Shown piece by piece: positions 62,242-64,000 of a stretch of DNA of 64,000 nt. Within the stretch, counting starts at the first letter, position 1; every line of letters begins with the position of its first letter. Origin of the DNA: Hyperoplus lanceolatus (lineage: Eukaryota > Chordata > Actinopteri > Uranoscopiformes > Ammodytidae); contig CM049409.1 in assembly GCA_026929865.2 (NCBI GenBank), positions 9,853,952 to 9,917,951 on the forward strand, written 5' to 3'. Under the pieces are notes generated by a model. That model worked only from the letters and a program-made list of their open reading frames with translations, was not told the DNA's origin and did not search any database. A program made the position numbers and the translations under genes.

Positions 62242-64000
62242 TGCTGTCTTTGTATCGTATCAGTGTGAATTTCATGGCACTAGGAAGGAGTTAGATCATG
62301 GTAAAACACCCACTGGCATATTGAAAAATGTTTTTGTTCTTTTTTTGTGTGTGAAGAGGTTTCAGACATCGACATTTGCCCAAGAGAGTATCCTTTTCCC
62401 CCAAGCTTCAGACAGCACTGTGATTAATAATGTATCTGTATCATGGCATCTCGAGTATGCCTCAAAACTAAAAATAAGAAACAATAAGTCACTATGCCTG
62501 GTGTGTTAAATTGGGTCTTTTAGCTTATTTCTGTTGGGGTCAAGCATTAATTTCCTTAAACAAAATGTACTTTATAGATCTATATAATGAGCCATCTGCT
62601 TTATTGAAAATGCTCTTTCATACCTTTCTATCAATATTGTTTTAAAAATAGCAACAAAAAAAGCATTTCCAGCAGGGGGTTGGCAGATATTCCTAAAGTC
62701 TTTCATACATATATTAGTATTCAGTTTACCCCCCAAATAACATAGTTACATGGATTTAGTGGATTTGAATGGCCAGGGCCTTTACATTTTGAAAACACAT
62801 CAATGTAGACTGACTTTTTTTGTTTTTTTAAATCTATGTAGTGCACTTTTTTGAGGGGGGAAGAAGACACAAGACCTGCTGTCAATTGCCCTGCAGCGGT
62901 GAACTGAGTGTTGTTCGAAAACTAAGTGACTTCAGAGCAGAGCAACTCCTGGCGGGGCTGACAAACACAGTGAAATGCAATTAATTTGGCTCACAGCACG
63001 GTAGCAGCATGCTTATTATGTAAAGGCAGAAGATCAAAGTTGACTGGGGGTTTAGAGGTTTTGCTGCTAAATGGATGCCACAGATAATATACTGACGCAC
63101 TCCCGGTGAACTCATTAGCATCCCTCTCTTGCAACCTCTGAAGTCGGTCGCCGATCTTATTTTCATTCGGTGCATGCGGTTGATTAGCCGACACAAAGTC
63201 CTCCCTCCAAAGTTATTCACAAAAGTTTTCAATGTCTTTTGGGAAAAGTTTTAGTGGGAAAAAAAAAAGTTTTGTATGTGTAACTCTTTGCCCTAATTCT
63301 TTCATTACAATTCAGACTTTTCATTGTCCTTCATTGTTTTTATAAAGCCAATAGTTTTTTTTCTGGCACGCAATTAACTGCACATTTAAGGTTACCCAGA
63401 CTTGATTCAAAACCATGCATTACTGTGCAGGTCAGACAGCTAACTAGGGAATTGGAAGAAGATAGGTTTCTATGTTTCTCACCAATCACAGATAAACGTC
63501 CAGATATACTCTAAGAAATCATACAAAACACACTCTTTTTAGCTACTGATTTTTTTTTATTTTTTTTTGCAGTTTGAAAAGTGATGATTGAAAAGTTGAT
63601 TGCAGTCTGTAGTTATAAAGCAATCTATCTAATTCAGCATGACCATCTGAAGCACATTCATCAAAATGTAAATATAAAGAAAAAGTTAGAGAATATGGTT
63701 TGCGTAGTCCAGTCCCAACTGGTGGAGTCCATGCCAACTTTATACTTTCTGTTTATATCAACCAAAGTACCACCTTAGTGGGAAATGTTCAATATATATT
63801 CATAAGAAAATAAAATCCATTTGAATAAACCATTTTTTAAAAATGTTTTAAACTTTTGGACAGCAAAGACACATTGTGATAAGCCTATAATTGAAGAGAG
63901 TGAAAACTGAGCAAAAACAGCCTCAAGTTTAAAGAGGTTAATGGACTACCGACGGCTTCTCTCACAGAATCGCTTACAGTATGATTTAGCTTTGCTTTAT

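Larger units (their letters stand above)
60458..64000 (+). other. rgs7 intron 4 (partial)
   Basis: Noncoding to the window end. It includes a SINE-like copy near its start and a GT array at 62159-62241. I searched for the next DEP exon and did not find it. Confidence 0.6.

Overview
This window is vertebrate nuclear DNA, almost certainly from a teleost fish. It has split genes with GT-AG introns, long (CA)n arrays and fish-type transposons. Three orthologues of vertebrate genes can be read exon by exon. No prokaryotic feature is present. Most of the 64 kb is intron or intergenic DNA; spliced coding sequence adds up to less than 1 kb.

Layout. (1) 1-17257, minus strand: the 5' part of bicc1 (Bicaudal-C family RNA-binding protein). 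Coding exon 1 is at 17065-17257 and coding exon 2 at 932-978, separated by a 16 kb intron; the rest of the gene lies beyond the left edge. (2) 17258-19888: the bicc1 promoter side and the 3' flank of the next gene, with a fold-back repeat at about 18372-18690. (3) 19889-23930, minus strand: a complete seven-exon ube2d1-type gene encoding a 147-residue ubiquitin-conjugating enzyme. A decayed piggyBac transposon sits in its fifth intron. (4) 23931-27100: promoter and intergenic DNA. (5) 27100-64000, plus strand: the 5' part of rgs7. It has an untranslated first exon ending at 27467, coding exons at 28401-28519, 55154-55250 and 60407-60457, and runs off the right edge.

The rgs7 introns hold most of the transposon-derived material: a decayed LINE at 34.2-36.3 kb, apparently nested in an element bounded by 31-bp inverted repeats; TTAA-flanked MITE-like elements; a 1.13 kb element with perfect 26-bp terminal inverted repeats at 57774-58904; two copies of a tRNA-derived SINE-like repeat; and an isolated NXF1-like C-terminal (TAP-C) exon on the minus strand at about 56.5 kb.

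The genes do not form a pathway. bicc1 and ube2d1 are also close neighbours in the human genome (10q21, with TFAM between them), so this is old synteny. rgs7 maps elsewhere in human (1q43), so a rearrangement boundary lies near 24-27 kb. No new multi-gene system was found. The items most worth following up are the NXF1-like exon, the nested inverted-repeat elements, and the uORF pair in the rgs7 leader.
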